Part shown: piece by piece, positions 44,338 to 53,646 of the stretch
How positions within the stretch are numbered: the first letter of the stretch is position 1
Layout of the letters: each line of letters begins with the position of its first letter
Assembly: GCF_014205165.1 (NCBI RefSeq)
Contig: NZ_JACHMZ010000001.1
Span: forward strand, 5,624,501 to 5,688,500
DNA from: Micromonospora carbonacea
Lineage (GTDB): Bacteria > Actinomycetota > Actinomycetes > Mycobacteriales > Micromonosporaceae
Reading direction: 5' to 3'
Length of the DNA: 64,000 nt
Made by a program: the position numbers and the translations under genes
The notes under the pieces: generated by a model
Told to the model about the DNA's origin: nothing
Seen by the model: the letters and a program-made list of their open reading frames with translations, nothing else
Databases searched by the model: none

Positions 44338-45786
44338 TCAGCGGAGGAAACCCCGTCGGTCTCCCCAGCCATCGGCGACGTCGGTCTCCATCTGGTTCAG
44401 CCGCGCGGTCACCGCCTGGTCGAATCCGTCCAGGAAGTATTCGTCGCCAGGCTTCGCGACCACCGATCCGCCGCTGGTCACGAACGTCTCCACCACCTGC
44501 GCCAACGTCGTGCCGGGAGATACCGTGCCGATGCGATAGCGGTCGGCACCGGCCAGGCCCGGAAACGCCGCCTCCCGATAGAGGTAGACATCACCGAGGA
44601 TATCCACCTGCACCGACACCTGCGGGTGGGCCGCAGGGCGCATCGTCTCCGGCCGGATACGCACGAGCTCCACGTCGCTTCCCGTCATCAGGCTGTGCAG
44701 GGCGTAGCCGTAGTCGATGTGCAGGGTCGGCGTCCGCTGCATTGCCCTCTCCCGGAACCGGTGCAGCTCGGCCTGGAGCTCGGCGCGCTCGTCCAGGGAG
44801 AGCTTCCCGTCCGGCCGCCCGCTGTAGTCCTCCCGCAGGTTGATGTAGTCCAGCGGGCGGTCCGGTGCCGCCTCGTTGAGCTCGGCGACGAAGTCGATCA
44901 GCGCGCTCAGCCGCCCGGCGCGGCCGGGCAGGACGATGTAGCTGAGGCCGAGCCGCACCGGCTCGCCCCGCTCGGCACGCAGCTGCTGGAACCGCGTGAG
45001 GTTCGCCCGTACCCGGGTGAAGGCCCCCTGCTTGCCGGTGGTCGCCCGGTATTCCTCGTCGTTCAACCCGTACAGCGACGTGCGGATGGCGTGCAGGCTC
45101 CACAATCCCCGCTCACCCTTGAGCTTCTGCTCCGTGAGGGCGAACGAGTTGGTGTAGAGGATGATCCGAAATCCCCGCTCGGCCGCCCGGCTGACCAGTG
45201 CACCGAGCCCGGGGTTGGTGAGTGGCTCGAGGCCACCGGAGACGTACACCGCGTCGCGGTTGTGCGCGGGGACCTCGTCGATGACAGAGGCGAACATGGC
45301 GTTCCCGTCGTCCAGCGCCGAGGCCTGGTAGCGGGCCCCGGTGACCCTTACGCAGAAGTGACAGCGGAACATGCACGTGGGGCCCGGGTAGAGCCCGACG
45401 AGATGCGGAAACGCCGGCCTCCGGTCGAGCACGGCGTCGAAGACGCCGGCCCTTTCGAGGCCGAGCACCGTGTTGGTCCAGTAGCGACCGGACGGTCCGT
45501 TCTCCACTGCGGTGCGCAACCCGGGAATCCGGGCGAACAGGTCCAGCAGCCGCCCGAACCCGGCCCGGTCCAGGCCGATTTCGCGGCGGGCCTGCTCAAG
45601 CGGCAGAAAAGGTGTGGTCCCGTAGATGCGTGCCAATGCCACCAACCCCTGGGCGGCGGCCCCGATCTCTGCCGGCGGCACGATTCCTGACCCGGCGACC
45701 TCGTCGTACAGCACGCGCGCCGCCGCGGTCGGGTCGCTGCCGGGGACAGCGCAGGTCGCCACGGGATTCGAGGCGGAGATCTCCAT
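44338..45786 (-). CDS. desII: DesII-like radical SAM deaminase for desosamine biosynthesis
   Basis: A 482-residue radical SAM enzyme. The [4Fe-4S] ligands are Cys138, Cys142 and Cys145 in PTCMFRCHFCVRVTG, followed by SGGLEPLTNP (the GGE-like AdoMet motif). It matches DesII, which removes the C4 amino group of TDP-4-amino-4,6-dideoxyglucose to give the 3-keto-4,6-dideoxy sugar. The ATG at 45786 has GGGAGGG upstream. The DesI aminotransferase that makes its substrate lies immediately upstream in the same direction (40 bp), so both probably share a transcript. Acts in the cytoplasm. Confidence 0.93.
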   Translation of the reverse strand: MEISASNPVATCAVPGSDPTAAARVLYDEVAGSGIVPPAEIGAAAQGLVALARIYGTTPFLPLEQARREIGLDRAGFGRLLDLFARIPGLRTAVENGPSGRYWTNTVLGLERAGVFDAVLDRRPAFPHLVGLYPGPTCMFRCHFCVRVTGARYQASALDDGNAMFASVIDEVPAHNRDAVYVSGGLEPLTNPGLGALVSRAAERGFRIILYTNSFALTEQKLKGERGLWSLHAIRTSLYGLNDEEYRATTGKQGAFTRVRANLTRFQQLRAERGEPVRLGLSYIVLPGRAGRLSALIDFVAELNEAAPDRPLDYINLREDYSGRPDGKLSLDERAELQAELHRFRERAMQRTPTLHIDYGYALHSLMTGSDVELVRIRPETMRPAAHPQVSVQVDILGDVYLYREAAFPGLAGADRYRIGTVSPGTTLAQVVETFVTSGGSVVAKPGDEYFLDGFDQAVTARLNQMETDVADGWGDRRGFLR

Positions 45787-45826
45787 GGTCACGGGCCCTC
45801 CCACACGTCCGTCCGGTGCCGTTCGG

Positions 45827-47053
45827 TCAACCGGGTGCCACCACGCTCTGTCCGTCGGGCCCGGGCTGCTGCTGCCACCGAGCGGTCAATTCGAATCCCC
45901 GGGAGACCGCCAACCGCACGATGTTGCACACCCTGCGGATGTCTTCCCGGGAGATGGCGGAGCCGGTCGGCAGCGCCAGGACGCGCGCCGAGAGCCGCTC
46001 GGTGTGCGGCAGCTGGAACTGCTGCCGGGACCGGTAGGGCTCCAATTGGTGACAGGCCGGCGAGAAGTAGCGCTGCGCCACGACGTTCTCGGCCCGGAGC
46101 AGGTCGACGAGCAGGTCGCGGTGCAACCCGGTGACGTCCGGGTCGATCTCGACGATCACGTACTGGTAGTTGTGCCGCTCGTCGGGGGCGAAGTCGATCA
46201 CGCTGAGGCCGGGAATCCGGGCCAGCTCACCGCAGTACTGCTCGTAGTTGGCCTGGTTGTGGCGGGCCACCTCGGGGAACGCGTCGAGCGAGGTGAGCCC
46301 CATGGCGGCGGACGCCTCGCTCATCTTCGCGTTGGTGCCGCCGGCCGCGCTGGGGCTGTGCAGGCCGAAGCCGAAGTTCGCCAGGGAGCGGACGCGGTGG
46401 GCGAGGTCGTCGTCGTCGGTGACGATCGCCCCGCCCTCGAAGGCGTTGACGACCTTCGTCGCGTGGAAGCTGAACACCTCGGCGTGGCCGAACCGCCCCA
46501 CCGGGCGGCCCTGTGAGGTGCACCCGATGGCGTGGGCGGCGTCGAAGAACAGGCGCAGGCCCGCGTCGGCGGTCACCTTCTCCAGCGCGTTGACGTCGCA
46601 GGGGCGGCCCCAGAGGTGGACGCCGAAGACCGCCGACGTGCGCGGCGTGATGGCCGCGGCGACCGCCACGTGGTCGAGGCATCCGGTGCGCGGGTCGATG
46701 TCGCAGAAGACCGGCTCCAGCCCGAGCCAGCGCACCGCGTGTGCGGTCGCGGCGAAGGTGAGCGATGGCATGATCACCTCACCGGTCAGCTCGGTGGCGT
46801 GCGCGAGCAGCTGGAGGGCCACCGTGGCGTTGCACGTCGCCACGCAGTTGCCGACCCCGACCATGTCGGCGACCCGCTCCTCGAACTCCCGTGCCAGCGG
46901 CCCGTTGTTGGTCAACCACTCGTTGTCGAGCGCCCAGGACAGCCGGTCGAACAGCCTGGCCCGATCGATCCGGTTGGGGCGCCCGACGTGGATCTGCTGG
47001 AGGAAGCTGGCGTGTCCTCCGAAGAGTGCCAGATCCCCGAGATCTCGCTTCAT
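45827..47053 (-). CDS. desI: DesI-like dTDP-4-keto-6-deoxyglucose 4-aminotransferase
   Basis: A 408-residue PLP enzyme of the DegT/DnrJ/EryC1 family, very close to DesI over its whole length (LALFGGHASF..., VGRPNRIDRARLF, SLTFAATAHAVRWLGL). The PLP Lys is Lys200 in SFHATKVVNAFEGG and Asp171 (DAAHAIG) contacts the pyridine nitrogen. It installs the C4 amino group that DesII then eliminates, the step that commits to a 4-deoxy sugar. The start at 47053 follows GGGAGG. The similarity to DesI rather than DesV is clear from the N-terminus and NNGPLAREFEER region. Confidence 0.95.
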   Translation of the reverse strand: MKRDLGDLALFGGHASFLQQIHVGRPNRIDRARLFDRLSWALDNEWLTNNGPLAREFEERVADMVGVGNCVATCNATVALQLLAHATELTGEVIMPSLTFAATAHAVRWLGLEPVFCDIDPRTGCLDHVAVAAAITPRTSAVFGVHLWGRPCDVNALEKVTADAGLRLFFDAAHAIGCTSQGRPVGRFGHAEVFSFHATKVVNAFEGGAIVTDDDDLAHRVRSLANFGFGLHSPSAAGGTNAKMSEASAAMGLTSLDAFPEVARHNQANYEQYCGELARIPGLSVIDFAPDERHNYQYVIVEIDPDVTGLHRDLLVDLLRAENVVAQRYFSPACHQLEPYRSRQQFQLPHTERLSARVLALPTGSAISREDIRRVCNIVRLAVSRGFELTARWQQQPGPDGQSVVAPG

Positions 47054-47118
47054 CGCCTGCCTCCCTCTACGGGCCACAGCTTCGCCAGCTCCGGATGCCG
47101 CCCGGGGGGCGGCGACGC

Positions 47119-48564
47119 TCAGGTCCTGGCGTACGCGCTGAGCTCGGCAGCCAGGTCGGGGGCCACCCGCGCCTGCAGCAGGGTGCCGTCGGCCGTGTGC
47201 TCCTCGGCCAGCACCTCGCCGTCGGCGTGCACCCGGGCCACGAGGCTGCCCGCGACGTACGGGATCAGGACGTCGACCCGGACCTCCCGGTGCGGCAGCG
47301 CGGCCTCCAGCAACTGCCGAAGCGTGTCGATGCCCTGACCGGTGCGGGCCGAGACGACGACGTGGTGCGGCTCGGCCTCCGCCAACGCGGCCAGGGCGGC
47401 CGGGGTGGCGGCGTCGGCCTTGTTGATCACGACGAGTTCGGGCACTCCCGCCGCGTCCACGTCCCGGATGACCGCGCGCACCGAGGCGAGCTGCTCCAGC
47501 GGGGCGGGGTGGGCGCCGTCCACCACGTGCAGCAGGAGGTCGGCCTCGGCCACCTCTTCCAGGGTGGAGCGGAACGCCTCCACCAGGTGGTGCGGCAGGT
47601 GCCGGACGAATCCGACGGTGTCGGTGATCGTGTAGCTGCGCCCGCTCGGGGTGGTGGCCCGGCGCACCGTCGGGTCGAGGGTGGCGAACAGCGCGTTCTG
47701 CACCAGCACGCTCGCGCCAGTGAGCCGGTTGAGCAGCGAGGACTTGCCGGCGTTGGTGTAACCGGCGATCGCGACCGACGGGACGCTGTTGCGCCGCCGA
47801 TCGCGGCGCTTGAGTTCGCGGCCGGACTTCATCTCCGCGATCTCCCGTCGGAGCCGGGCCATCCTCTCGTGGATGCGCCGCCGGTCGGTCTCGATCTTGG
47901 TCTCGCCGGGCCCCCGGGTGGCCATGCCACCGCCGCCGGCACCTCCGCCCATCTGCCGGGAGAGCGACTGGCCCCAGCCGCGCAGCCGCGGCAGCATGTA
48001 TTGCATCTGTGCCAGGGCCACCTGCGCCTTCCCCTCGCGGGACGTGGCGTGCTGGGCGAAGATGTCGAGGATCAGCGCGGTGCGGTCCACCACCTTGGCG
48101 TCGACGACCTCTTCGAGGCGTACCAGTTGGGCCGGGCTCAGCTCACCGTCGCAGATCACCGTGTCGGCCCCCACCTCCTGGACGATGTCCCGCAACTCCC
48201 GCGCCTTGCCGGAGCCGATGTACGTCGCCGGGTCGGGCCGGTCGCGGCGCTGGATCACCCCGTCGAGCACCACGGCTCCCGCGGTCTCGGCGAGTGCCGC
48301 CAGCTCGGCGAGGGACCGTTCGGCCTCGTCGGCGGTGCCCGAGGTCCACACGCCGACCAGGACGACGCGCTCCAGCCGCACCTGCCGGTACTCGACCTCC
48401 GTGACGTCGGCCCTCTCGGTCGACAGCCCGGCGACCCGCCGCAGGGCGGCCCGGTCGAGCCGTCGACCGTCGGCCTCGGCATCGGCCCCGATGTCGGCGT
48501 GGGCGTCGTCCATCAGGGCGTCGGCCTTCGCCGGATGCGGGGAATGGTGCGCTGCGGAGGTCAT
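47119..48564 (-). CDS. hflX: HflX-type ribosome-associated GTPase
   Basis: A 481-residue HflX GTPase. The N-terminal domain contains TYIGSGKARELRDIV, then the GGGG-containing coiled-coil segment (RQMGGGAGGGGMATRGPGETKIETDRRR region, about 220-250). The G domain has G1 GYTNAGKSS, G3 DTVGF and G4 NKAD. HflX splits stalled or stress-inactivated 70S ribosomes; homologues give macrolide-lincosamide resistance in Listeria and mycobacteria. Its place among macrolide genes suggests self-protection beside Erm rather than the housekeeping copy. Start at 48564; the frame is open upstream, so a longer N-terminus is possible. Confidence 0.92.
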   Translation of the reverse strand: MTSAAHHSPHPAKADALMDDAHADIGADAEADGRRLDRAALRRVAGLSTERADVTEVEYRQVRLERVVLVGVWTSGTADEAERSLAELAALAETAGAVVLDGVIQRRDRPDPATYIGSGKARELRDIVQEVGADTVICDGELSPAQLVRLEEVVDAKVVDRTALILDIFAQHATSREGKAQVALAQMQYMLPRLRGWGQSLSRQMGGGAGGGGMATRGPGETKIETDRRRIHERMARLRREIAEMKSGRELKRRDRRRNSVPSVAIAGYTNAGKSSLLNRLTGASVLVQNALFATLDPTVRRATTPSGRSYTITDTVGFVRHLPHHLVEAFRSTLEEVAEADLLLHVVDGAHPAPLEQLASVRAVIRDVDAAGVPELVVINKADAATPAALAALAEAEPHHVVVSARTGQGIDTLRQLLEAALPHREVRVDVLIPYVAGSLVARVHADGEVLAEEHTADGTLLQARVAPDLAAELSAYART

Positions 48565-48891
48565 CTGGGTCCTTTGCCGGGGGGATGCCAATCTCGTTGG
48601 AAGGCTTCCGGTCCCTTGCAGGCTTCCGGATGGCGGCGCGGGAAGCGAGGTTCGCCGGTCACACACTTCGCCGCGGCCGAAGCCGCGATGTGTGCGGGCG
48701 TCACCGGGTCGCCGGCCCGCGCCCGCCCGCCACGGACACGCACCGGCGGGGCTGCGGTGGGTGCGGGATCGCCGTCGTCGCCAAGTGTGTTTCCGACGCA
48801 CCTGGGCAAGGCAGGCGTCGCCGGGCGATGGTGGGACCGGGGGGCCGGGTCTGCCGTGATCAGCACATCGTCCCGCCGCAGGAGGGGAGTG
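48565..48891. promoter_or_regulatory. Divergent leader region with UUCG hairpin ahead of hflX
   Basis: In the hflX message a 6-bp CGCGGC/GCCGCG stem capped by a UUCG tetraloop (48672-48687) sits inside an outer CACACA/TGTGTG stem (48660-48665 with 48689-48694), about 95 nt before the start. A GTG frame beginning Met-Arg-Val-Arg (48743) reads through the hairpin and ends overlapping the hflX ATG by 4 bp. Leader control is possible. The other side must hold the promoter of the IS701-like gene. Confidence 0.45.
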
Positions 48892-50103
48892 ATGGTGCCG
48901 ACGCTCGACGTCCGCGAGGAGGTGACCGCGGCAAGGTCCGATCCGGACACCGTGTCCCGGTTCTGCGCCGCCCTGCTGGCCTCGCTGCCCCGCGCCGACC
49001 AGCGACGCAAGGGCGAACTGTACGTCCGGGGGCTGCTGACCGCCTCCGGCCGCAAGACCATGCGCAACCTGGCCGCCATCGCCGACGATCCGGCGGCGGC
49101 ACAGAGCATGCACCACTTCATCAGTTGCTCCACCTGGGACTGGGAGACCGTCCGTGCCGCGCTCGCCGGCCACCTGGACCGGACGCTGTCGCCCCGGGCC
49201 TGGGTGGTGCGGTCGATGCTGGTGCCGAAGACCGGCCGGCACTCGGTCGGCGTGGAACGCCGGTACGTGCCCGCGCTGGGCGAGACGGTCAACAGCCAGC
49301 AGAGCTACGGCCTCTGGCTGGCCTCGGAGACCGTCGCCGCGCCCATCAACTGGCAGTTGTCCATCGGTAAGGGTTGGCTCCAGGACAACCGCGCCCGCGC
49401 GAGCGTACCGGCGGACGAGGACGGCACGACCAGCGACGGCGCGGCGGTGCAGGCGGTGCTGAAGGCCGCGGCCTGGGGAATCGGCCCTCGCCCGGTGGTA
49501 ATGGACGCCCGGCACTCGGCGCTGCCCCCGCTGATCGAGGCGTTCACCACGGCGGGTCTGCCCTTCCTGCTACGGATCAACAGCGGCTGCACCCTGCTGG
49601 CCGCCGGGCCCGGCCCGCGCGAGAACCGGGTCGCGGCGGCCTCCGCCGAGCACCTGCTCAGCCTGACGCGGGCCCAGCGCCGTCCGGTGGAGTGGATCGA
49701 CCCGGCCAGCCCCGGCGCACGGCGCACGAGCCTGGTCGCACCGCTACAGGTCTATTGGCCGGGCCTGTCCGGTGCCCGCCCGCCCGGTCCGTCCGCCCCG
49801 GCCCCGCCGGGGGCGGCGCGCGCCGCCGCGCCCGGGCTGCCCCTGACACTGCTCGGCAAGTGGCAGACCTACGAGCGCGGCGTACGGCAGATGTGGCTGA
49901 CCAACATGACCGACGCCGGGTACGGCCCACTGCTGCGGCTGAGCAAGCTCACCCGGCGGGTCGAGACCGACTTCTCCCAGGTCAGCCTCGACGTCGGCAT
50001 CCAAGACTTCGAGGGTCGGTCATACCAAGGCTGGCACCGGCACGTCACCTTGGCGTCCGTGGCGCACGCCCTGCGGATGCTGGAGGGCGGTGCCGCCGGA
50101 TAG
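48892..50103 (+). CDS. IS701-like transposase homologue, probably domesticated
   Basis: A 403-residue relative of IS701-family DDE transposases. Retained: the N-terminal region (GELYVRGLLTASGRKTMRNLA, SMHHFISCSTWDWETVR), KTGRHSVGVERRY, VVMDARHS with Asp205, and the C-terminal FEGRSYQGWHRHVTL. Lost: the first catalytic Asp of the DDTG motif is replaced near Ser108 (WVVRSMLVPK), and the Glu before GLDHFEG is Asp. GGAGG lies 6 nt before the ATG. I see no terminal inverted repeats. A DNA-binding or regulatory role seems likelier than transposition. Its 3' end overlaps the convergent regulator by 59 bp. Confidence 0.82.
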   Translation: MVPTLDVREEVTAARSDPDTVSRFCAALLASLPRADQRRKGELYVRGLLTASGRKTMRNLAAIADDPAAAQSMHHFISCSTWDWETVRAALAGHLDRTLSPRAWVVRSMLVPKTGRHSVGVERRYVPALGETVNSQQSYGLWLASETVAAPINWQLSIGKGWLQDNRARASVPADEDGTTSDGAAVQAVLKAAAWGIGPRPVVMDARHSALPPLIEAFTTAGLPFLLRINSGCTLLAAGPGPRENRVAAASAEHLLSLTRAQRRPVEWIDPASPGARRTSLVAPLQVYWPGLSGARPPGPSAPAPPGAARAAAPGLPLTLLGKWQTYERGVRQMWLTNMTDAGYGPLLRLSKLTRRVETDFSQVSLDVGIQDFEGRSYQGWHRHVTLASVAHALRMLEGGAAG

Positions 50104-52048
50104 GCCGCGCGGGTTGGTCCGGCTCCTGCGATGGGCCCGGGTAGCCCCGTTCCTGGCAGAGCAGGCCACGGATCCGGTGCAGGCGCAGAGCGAGCTGCGT
50201 GTCGAGGGCCCGGTCCGGCTGCCGCCAGTCCCGGCCGAGCAGCTGGGAGATGCGGTCCAGCCGGCGGGACACGGTGTTCGGATGCAGATGCAGCATCTCC
50301 GCCGCCCGGGTACGGCTGCCCGCCGAGTCGAAGTAGGTCTGGAGGGTCTCCCTGAGATTCGTGAGCCGGCGCGCGTCGTAGCTCAGCACGGGTCCGATGA
50401 CCCGGTCGACGAAACCGGTGACGTCGTGGCCGCCGGCGACCAGCAGCCCGAGGAAGCCCAGGTCCCGTGAGCAGGCCGCCCGCCCCTTCGCGTCCAGCGC
50501 GGCCAGGGCGTCGACGCACCGGGCCGCCTCCTGGTAGGTGCGGCTGACCGAGTCCGCCGTGCGCACCGGTCCGGCGCCTCCGGCCGTGACCGGTAGGCCG
50601 AGCAGCCCGCTCAGTTCCCGCGTCACGTCCCGGGCCCGGGCCCCCGGGTCGTCACCGGGCAGCAGCAGCACCGCCTGGCCGTCCCGGATGGCCTTCATGC
50701 CGTTCAGGCCGTGGGCGACGGAGACCGCCCGTTCGAACACCCGGGGCGAGGTGGCGCCCTCGGGGCGGGCGACCACGACGACGTAGGGCCGGTCGAACTC
50801 GACAGGTGTGTACCGACGGCGCTTCCCGCCCCGCTCCAGGTCCGGCCACGGGCCGAGCAGGTCCTCCAGGAGCCCGTCGCCCGGCTGGCCGTGGCTCCCG
50901 CCGTTCCTGGTCATCAGCAGCGCCACGGTCTGCGCGACCGCCGGCAGGGCCGCCATCCGCTCGTCGTCGGACGGCTCGTCGGCGTGGAACAACACACAGC
51001 CGAGGTCACCGGCGCGGGCCGCCAGGGGCACCACCCAGGAACCGGTGGTCAGGCGGCCGGGTCGGCCGGTGGCGTGGGCGTTCAGCCGCACTCGGGCCAG
51101 TTCCCGCTCGTTCGGGACAGGGATTTCACCGGCCGCCGCCAGCACGCCGTTGGCCCGGTCACGCACGTGCAGGGCGCCGCCCAGTCGCCGCACGGCGCTG
51201 CCCACCAGGTCGTCGAGTTCGCCGCCGTCGAGGATGAGCTGGACGAGTTCGGGTTGCAGGCGGTCGGCCATGCGGACCGCGTTCAGCTCGGCTCGGGCCC
51301 TGGCCGCCTCCTGCTGGGCCTGCTTGAGTTCGGCCCACGTGTCGTCGAGCAGCATGATCCGCTCCACTGCCGTCGCCGCGAGATCGGCGAGCAGGCGCAG
51401 CGACGCGACCTCGTCCGGGGCGAAGTGGCGGACCTGCCGGTGGCCGACGTGCAGGTTGCCGAGGTGCCGGCCCTCGACGCTCAGAACCACGGACAGCACC
51501 GCGTGCAGCCCTTCCGCGCGGACCAGGCCGTCGGCGGCCGGGTGTCGTTCGAGGCGCTCGTCGGCGAGGTGGTCCGCCGTCCAGGAGAGTGGCTCGCGCG
51601 GTGCGGCGGCCACGACCAGCCCGTCGCGCCAGGGCAGCCGGTAGCCGCTGGTCAGCGCGGTGGCCGCCCCGACGGCCGAGGCGACGTAGGATTCGCCGGT
51701 CGCGTCGTCGACGAGGCTGACGAACGCCACGTCCCCGGCGAGCAGCAGTTGGGTCCGCCGCACCACCAGCTGCAGCCCGGCCTCCAGGTTCGTCGCCCCG
51801 GCGAGGTCACGGGCGGTGTCGACGAGGGCGGCCAGCTCCGCCTGCCGCTGACACCGCCTCCCGATGACCTCTCGAAGCTCCAACGCGAGTCGCTTGGCGA
51901 TCATCACCCGGTCGAGCGTGGCCTGGTCCACTCCGTCCCGGTGCGCCTGGTGCACCAGTTCCTCGTACTGCGGTAAGGGTGCCTCCCTGGCCAGAAGTTC
52001 GAAGAATCGGAGTTCGTGGTCCCGCGGGGGAATGCTGGTACCAGTCAT
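50045..52048 (-). CDS. GAF-domain PucR/CdaR-type transcriptional regulator
   Basis: A 667-residue regulator. A helical N-terminus (about 1-70) precedes a GAF domain (about 75-225, LAGDVAFVSLVDDATGESYVASAVG), a coiled-coil linker (about 225-255), a central PucR-like domain and a C-terminal helix-turn-helix (SRTRAAEMLHLHPNTVSRRLDRISQLLG). The start at 52048 has GAGGTGG. Such proteins sense small molecules through GAF and activate catabolic or biosynthetic genes. It is downstream of the crotonyl-CoA reductase gene on the same strand and may be the cluster's pathway regulator. The C-terminal 25 residues are a basic extension overlapping the neighbour gene. Confidence 0.87.
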   Translation of the reverse strand: MTGTSIPPRDHELRFFELLAREAPLPQYEELVHQAHRDGVDQATLDRVMIAKRLALELREVIGRRCQRQAELAALVDTARDLAGATNLEAGLQLVVRRTQLLLAGDVAFVSLVDDATGESYVASAVGAATALTSGYRLPWRDGLVVAAAPREPLSWTADHLADERLERHPAADGLVRAEGLHAVLSVVLSVEGRHLGNLHVGHRQVRHFAPDEVASLRLLADLAATAVERIMLLDDTWAELKQAQQEAARARAELNAVRMADRLQPELVQLILDGGELDDLVGSAVRRLGGALHVRDRANGVLAAAGEIPVPNERELARVRLNAHATGRPGRLTTGSWVVPLAARAGDLGCVLFHADEPSDDERMAALPAVAQTVALLMTRNGGSHGQPGDGLLEDLLGPWPDLERGGKRRRYTPVEFDRPYVVVVARPEGATSPRVFERAVSVAHGLNGMKAIRDGQAVLLLPGDDPGARARDVTRELSGLLGLPVTAGGAGPVRTADSVSRTYQEAARCVDALAALDAKGRAACSRDLGFLGLLVAGGHDVTGFVDRVIGPVLSYDARRLTNLRETLQTYFDSAGSRTRAAEMLHLHPNTVSRRLDRISQLLGRDWRQPDRALDTQLALRLHRIRGLLCQERGYPGPSQEPDQPARPIRRHRPPASAGRAPRTPR

Positions 52049-52097
52049 GCGTCCAACCACCTCGCACACAACGAATAGAGGATTCAGGGGGGTCGAT

Positions 52098-52132
52098 GGC
52101 TACATAAGACTATCGATATGTTCACAGTAGCC
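52098..52132. promoter_or_regulatory. AT-rich operator candidate ahead of the PucR-type gene
   Basis: GGCTAC (52098-52103) and GTAGCC (52127-52132) bracket an unusually AT-rich core containing ATCGAT, 50 bp before the regulator start. It is the only AT-rich stretch between the regulator and the crotonyl-CoA reductase stop, so the regulator probably has its own promoter here. Confidence 0.35.
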
Positions 52133-52234
52133 GGTGCACCCTGCAACTACTCGCAGTGAGAATTGCTTCCGCCCGGTAACACCCGGTTCGCCCGCATGCC
52201 AGCCGCCGCGCCCCCGGGCGTCAAAGGCGGCCCG

Positions 52235-53593
52235 TCAGGCCGGCACCCGGAAGCGGTTGATCGCGGCAAGATGGCATTCCCGCAGCTCCGGGTTCCGGAC
52301 CCCGAGCCCCTCGCGCGGCGCGAGCGCGAGCACGCCGACCTTGCCCTGGTGCAGGTTGTGATGGACGTCGTAGACCGCCTGGCCGACCTCCTCCAGCGGG
52401 TAGCAGCGCGACAGCGTCGGGTGGATCTTGCCCTTGACCACCAACCGGTTGGCTTCCCACGCCTCCCGGTAATTGGCGAAGTGCGTGCCGACGATGCGCT
52501 TCAGGGACATCCACAGGTAACGGTTGTCGTAGACGTGCTCGAAACCGCTCGTCGAGGCGCAGGTGACCACGGTGCCTCCTTTGCGGGTCACGTAGACCGA
52601 GGCGCCGAACGTCTCCCGGCCGGGGTGCTCGAAGACGATGTCGACGTCCTCGCCTCCGGTCAGCTCCCGAATGCGTGCGCCGAAGCGCTTCCACTCCCGG
52701 GGATTCTGGGTGCGCTCGTCGGACCAGAAGCGGTAGTCCTCGGCGACCCGGTCGATGACGGCCTCGGCGCCCATCCGACGGCAGATGTCGGCCTTGCGCG
52801 GGCTGGAGACCACGCAGACGGGATTGGCCCCGCCGGCCAGCACGAGCTGGGTGGCGAACGCGCCGAGACCGCCGCTGGCCCCCCAGACGAGGACGTTGTC
52901 GCCCTGCTTCATCCGGGCCCCGTTGCCGGAGACCAGCTGGCGGTAGGCGGTGGAGTTGACCAGTCCCGGCGCGGCGGCCTCCTCCCAGGTCAGGTGGTCG
53001 GGTTTGGGCATCAGCTGGTTCGCCTTGACCAACGCGATCTCGGCGAGGCCGCCGAAGTTGGTCTCGAAGCCCCAGATCCGCTGTTCCGGGTCGAGCATGG
53101 TGTCGCCGTGGCCGTCGGCGGACTCCAGCTCCACCGAGAGGCAGTGCGCCACGACCTCGTCACCCGGCCGCCAGCGGTTGACGCCGGGCCCGACCCTCAG
53201 CACCACGCCGGCCAGGTCCGAGCCGAGGATGTGGTACGGCAGGTCGTGCCGCCGGGCCAGCTCGGAGAGCCGGCCGTAGCGCTCCAGGAAGCCGAAGGTG
53301 GGCAGCGGCTCGAACAACGACGACCAGACCGTGTTGTAGTTGACCGAGCTGGCCAGGACCGCGACGAGGGCCTCCCCGGGGCCCAGCTCGGGCACCGGCA
53401 CCTCCTCCGTGTGCAGCGACTTGCGCGGGTCCTTCTCCTGGCGGGGAAGGCCCAGGAACATCCCCGTCTCGTCCTTGTGCACCGTCACGGCCCGGTAGGA
53501 GGAGGGCAGCGGCAGGGCCGCCAGCTCCCGCGCGTCGGTCTCCTGGGCGAGGATCGCGTCGAGTATCCGGTTCAGCTCGGGGGTGTCTGGCAT
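52235..53593 (-). CDS. ccr: Crotonyl-CoA carboxylase/reductase
   Basis: A 452-residue medium-chain reductase of the CCR family, converting crotonyl-CoA, CO2 and NADPH to ethylmalonyl-CoA. The sequence matches the family throughout: YRAVTVHKDE, SSVNYNTVWSSLFEP, HILGSDLAGVVLRVG, WGFETNFGGLAE, NADPH loop VWGASGGLGAFATQLV, VIFEHPGRETFG-like segment and YLWMSLKRIVGTHFANY. GGAGGA precedes the ATG. In macrolide clusters it supplies the extender unit for an ethyl branch, here presumably loaded by an upstream PKS module outside the window. It lies 53 bp downstream of the N-methyltransferase gene, in one operon. Confidence 0.96.
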   Translation of the reverse strand: MPDTPELNRILDAILAQETDARELAALPLPSSYRAVTVHKDETGMFLGLPRQEKDPRKSLHTEEVPVPELGPGEALVAVLASSVNYNTVWSSLFEPLPTFGFLERYGRLSELARRHDLPYHILGSDLAGVVLRVGPGVNRWRPGDEVVAHCLSVELESADGHGDTMLDPEQRIWGFETNFGGLAEIALVKANQLMPKPDHLTWEEAAAPGLVNSTAYRQLVSGNGARMKQGDNVLVWGASGGLGAFATQLVLAGGANPVCVVSSPRKADICRRMGAEAVIDRVAEDYRFWSDERTQNPREWKRFGARIRELTGGEDVDIVFEHPGRETFGASVYVTRKGGTVVTCASTSGFEHVYDNRYLWMSLKRIVGTHFANYREAWEANRLVVKGKIHPTLSRCYPLEEVGQAVYDVHHNLHQGKVGVLALAPREGLGVRNPELRECHLAAINRFRVPA

Positions 53594-53646
53594 CTGTTCC
53601 TCCAGCGGGTCGGGGGCGCGGGTCGAGGCGCACCGGCAACGGGTCG

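Noticed and set aside
48892..50103. An active insertion sequence
   Set aside because: Catalytic residues are substituted, no terminal inverted repeats or target duplication could be found by eye, and the gene has its own ribosome site in a conserved-looking divergent arrangement.
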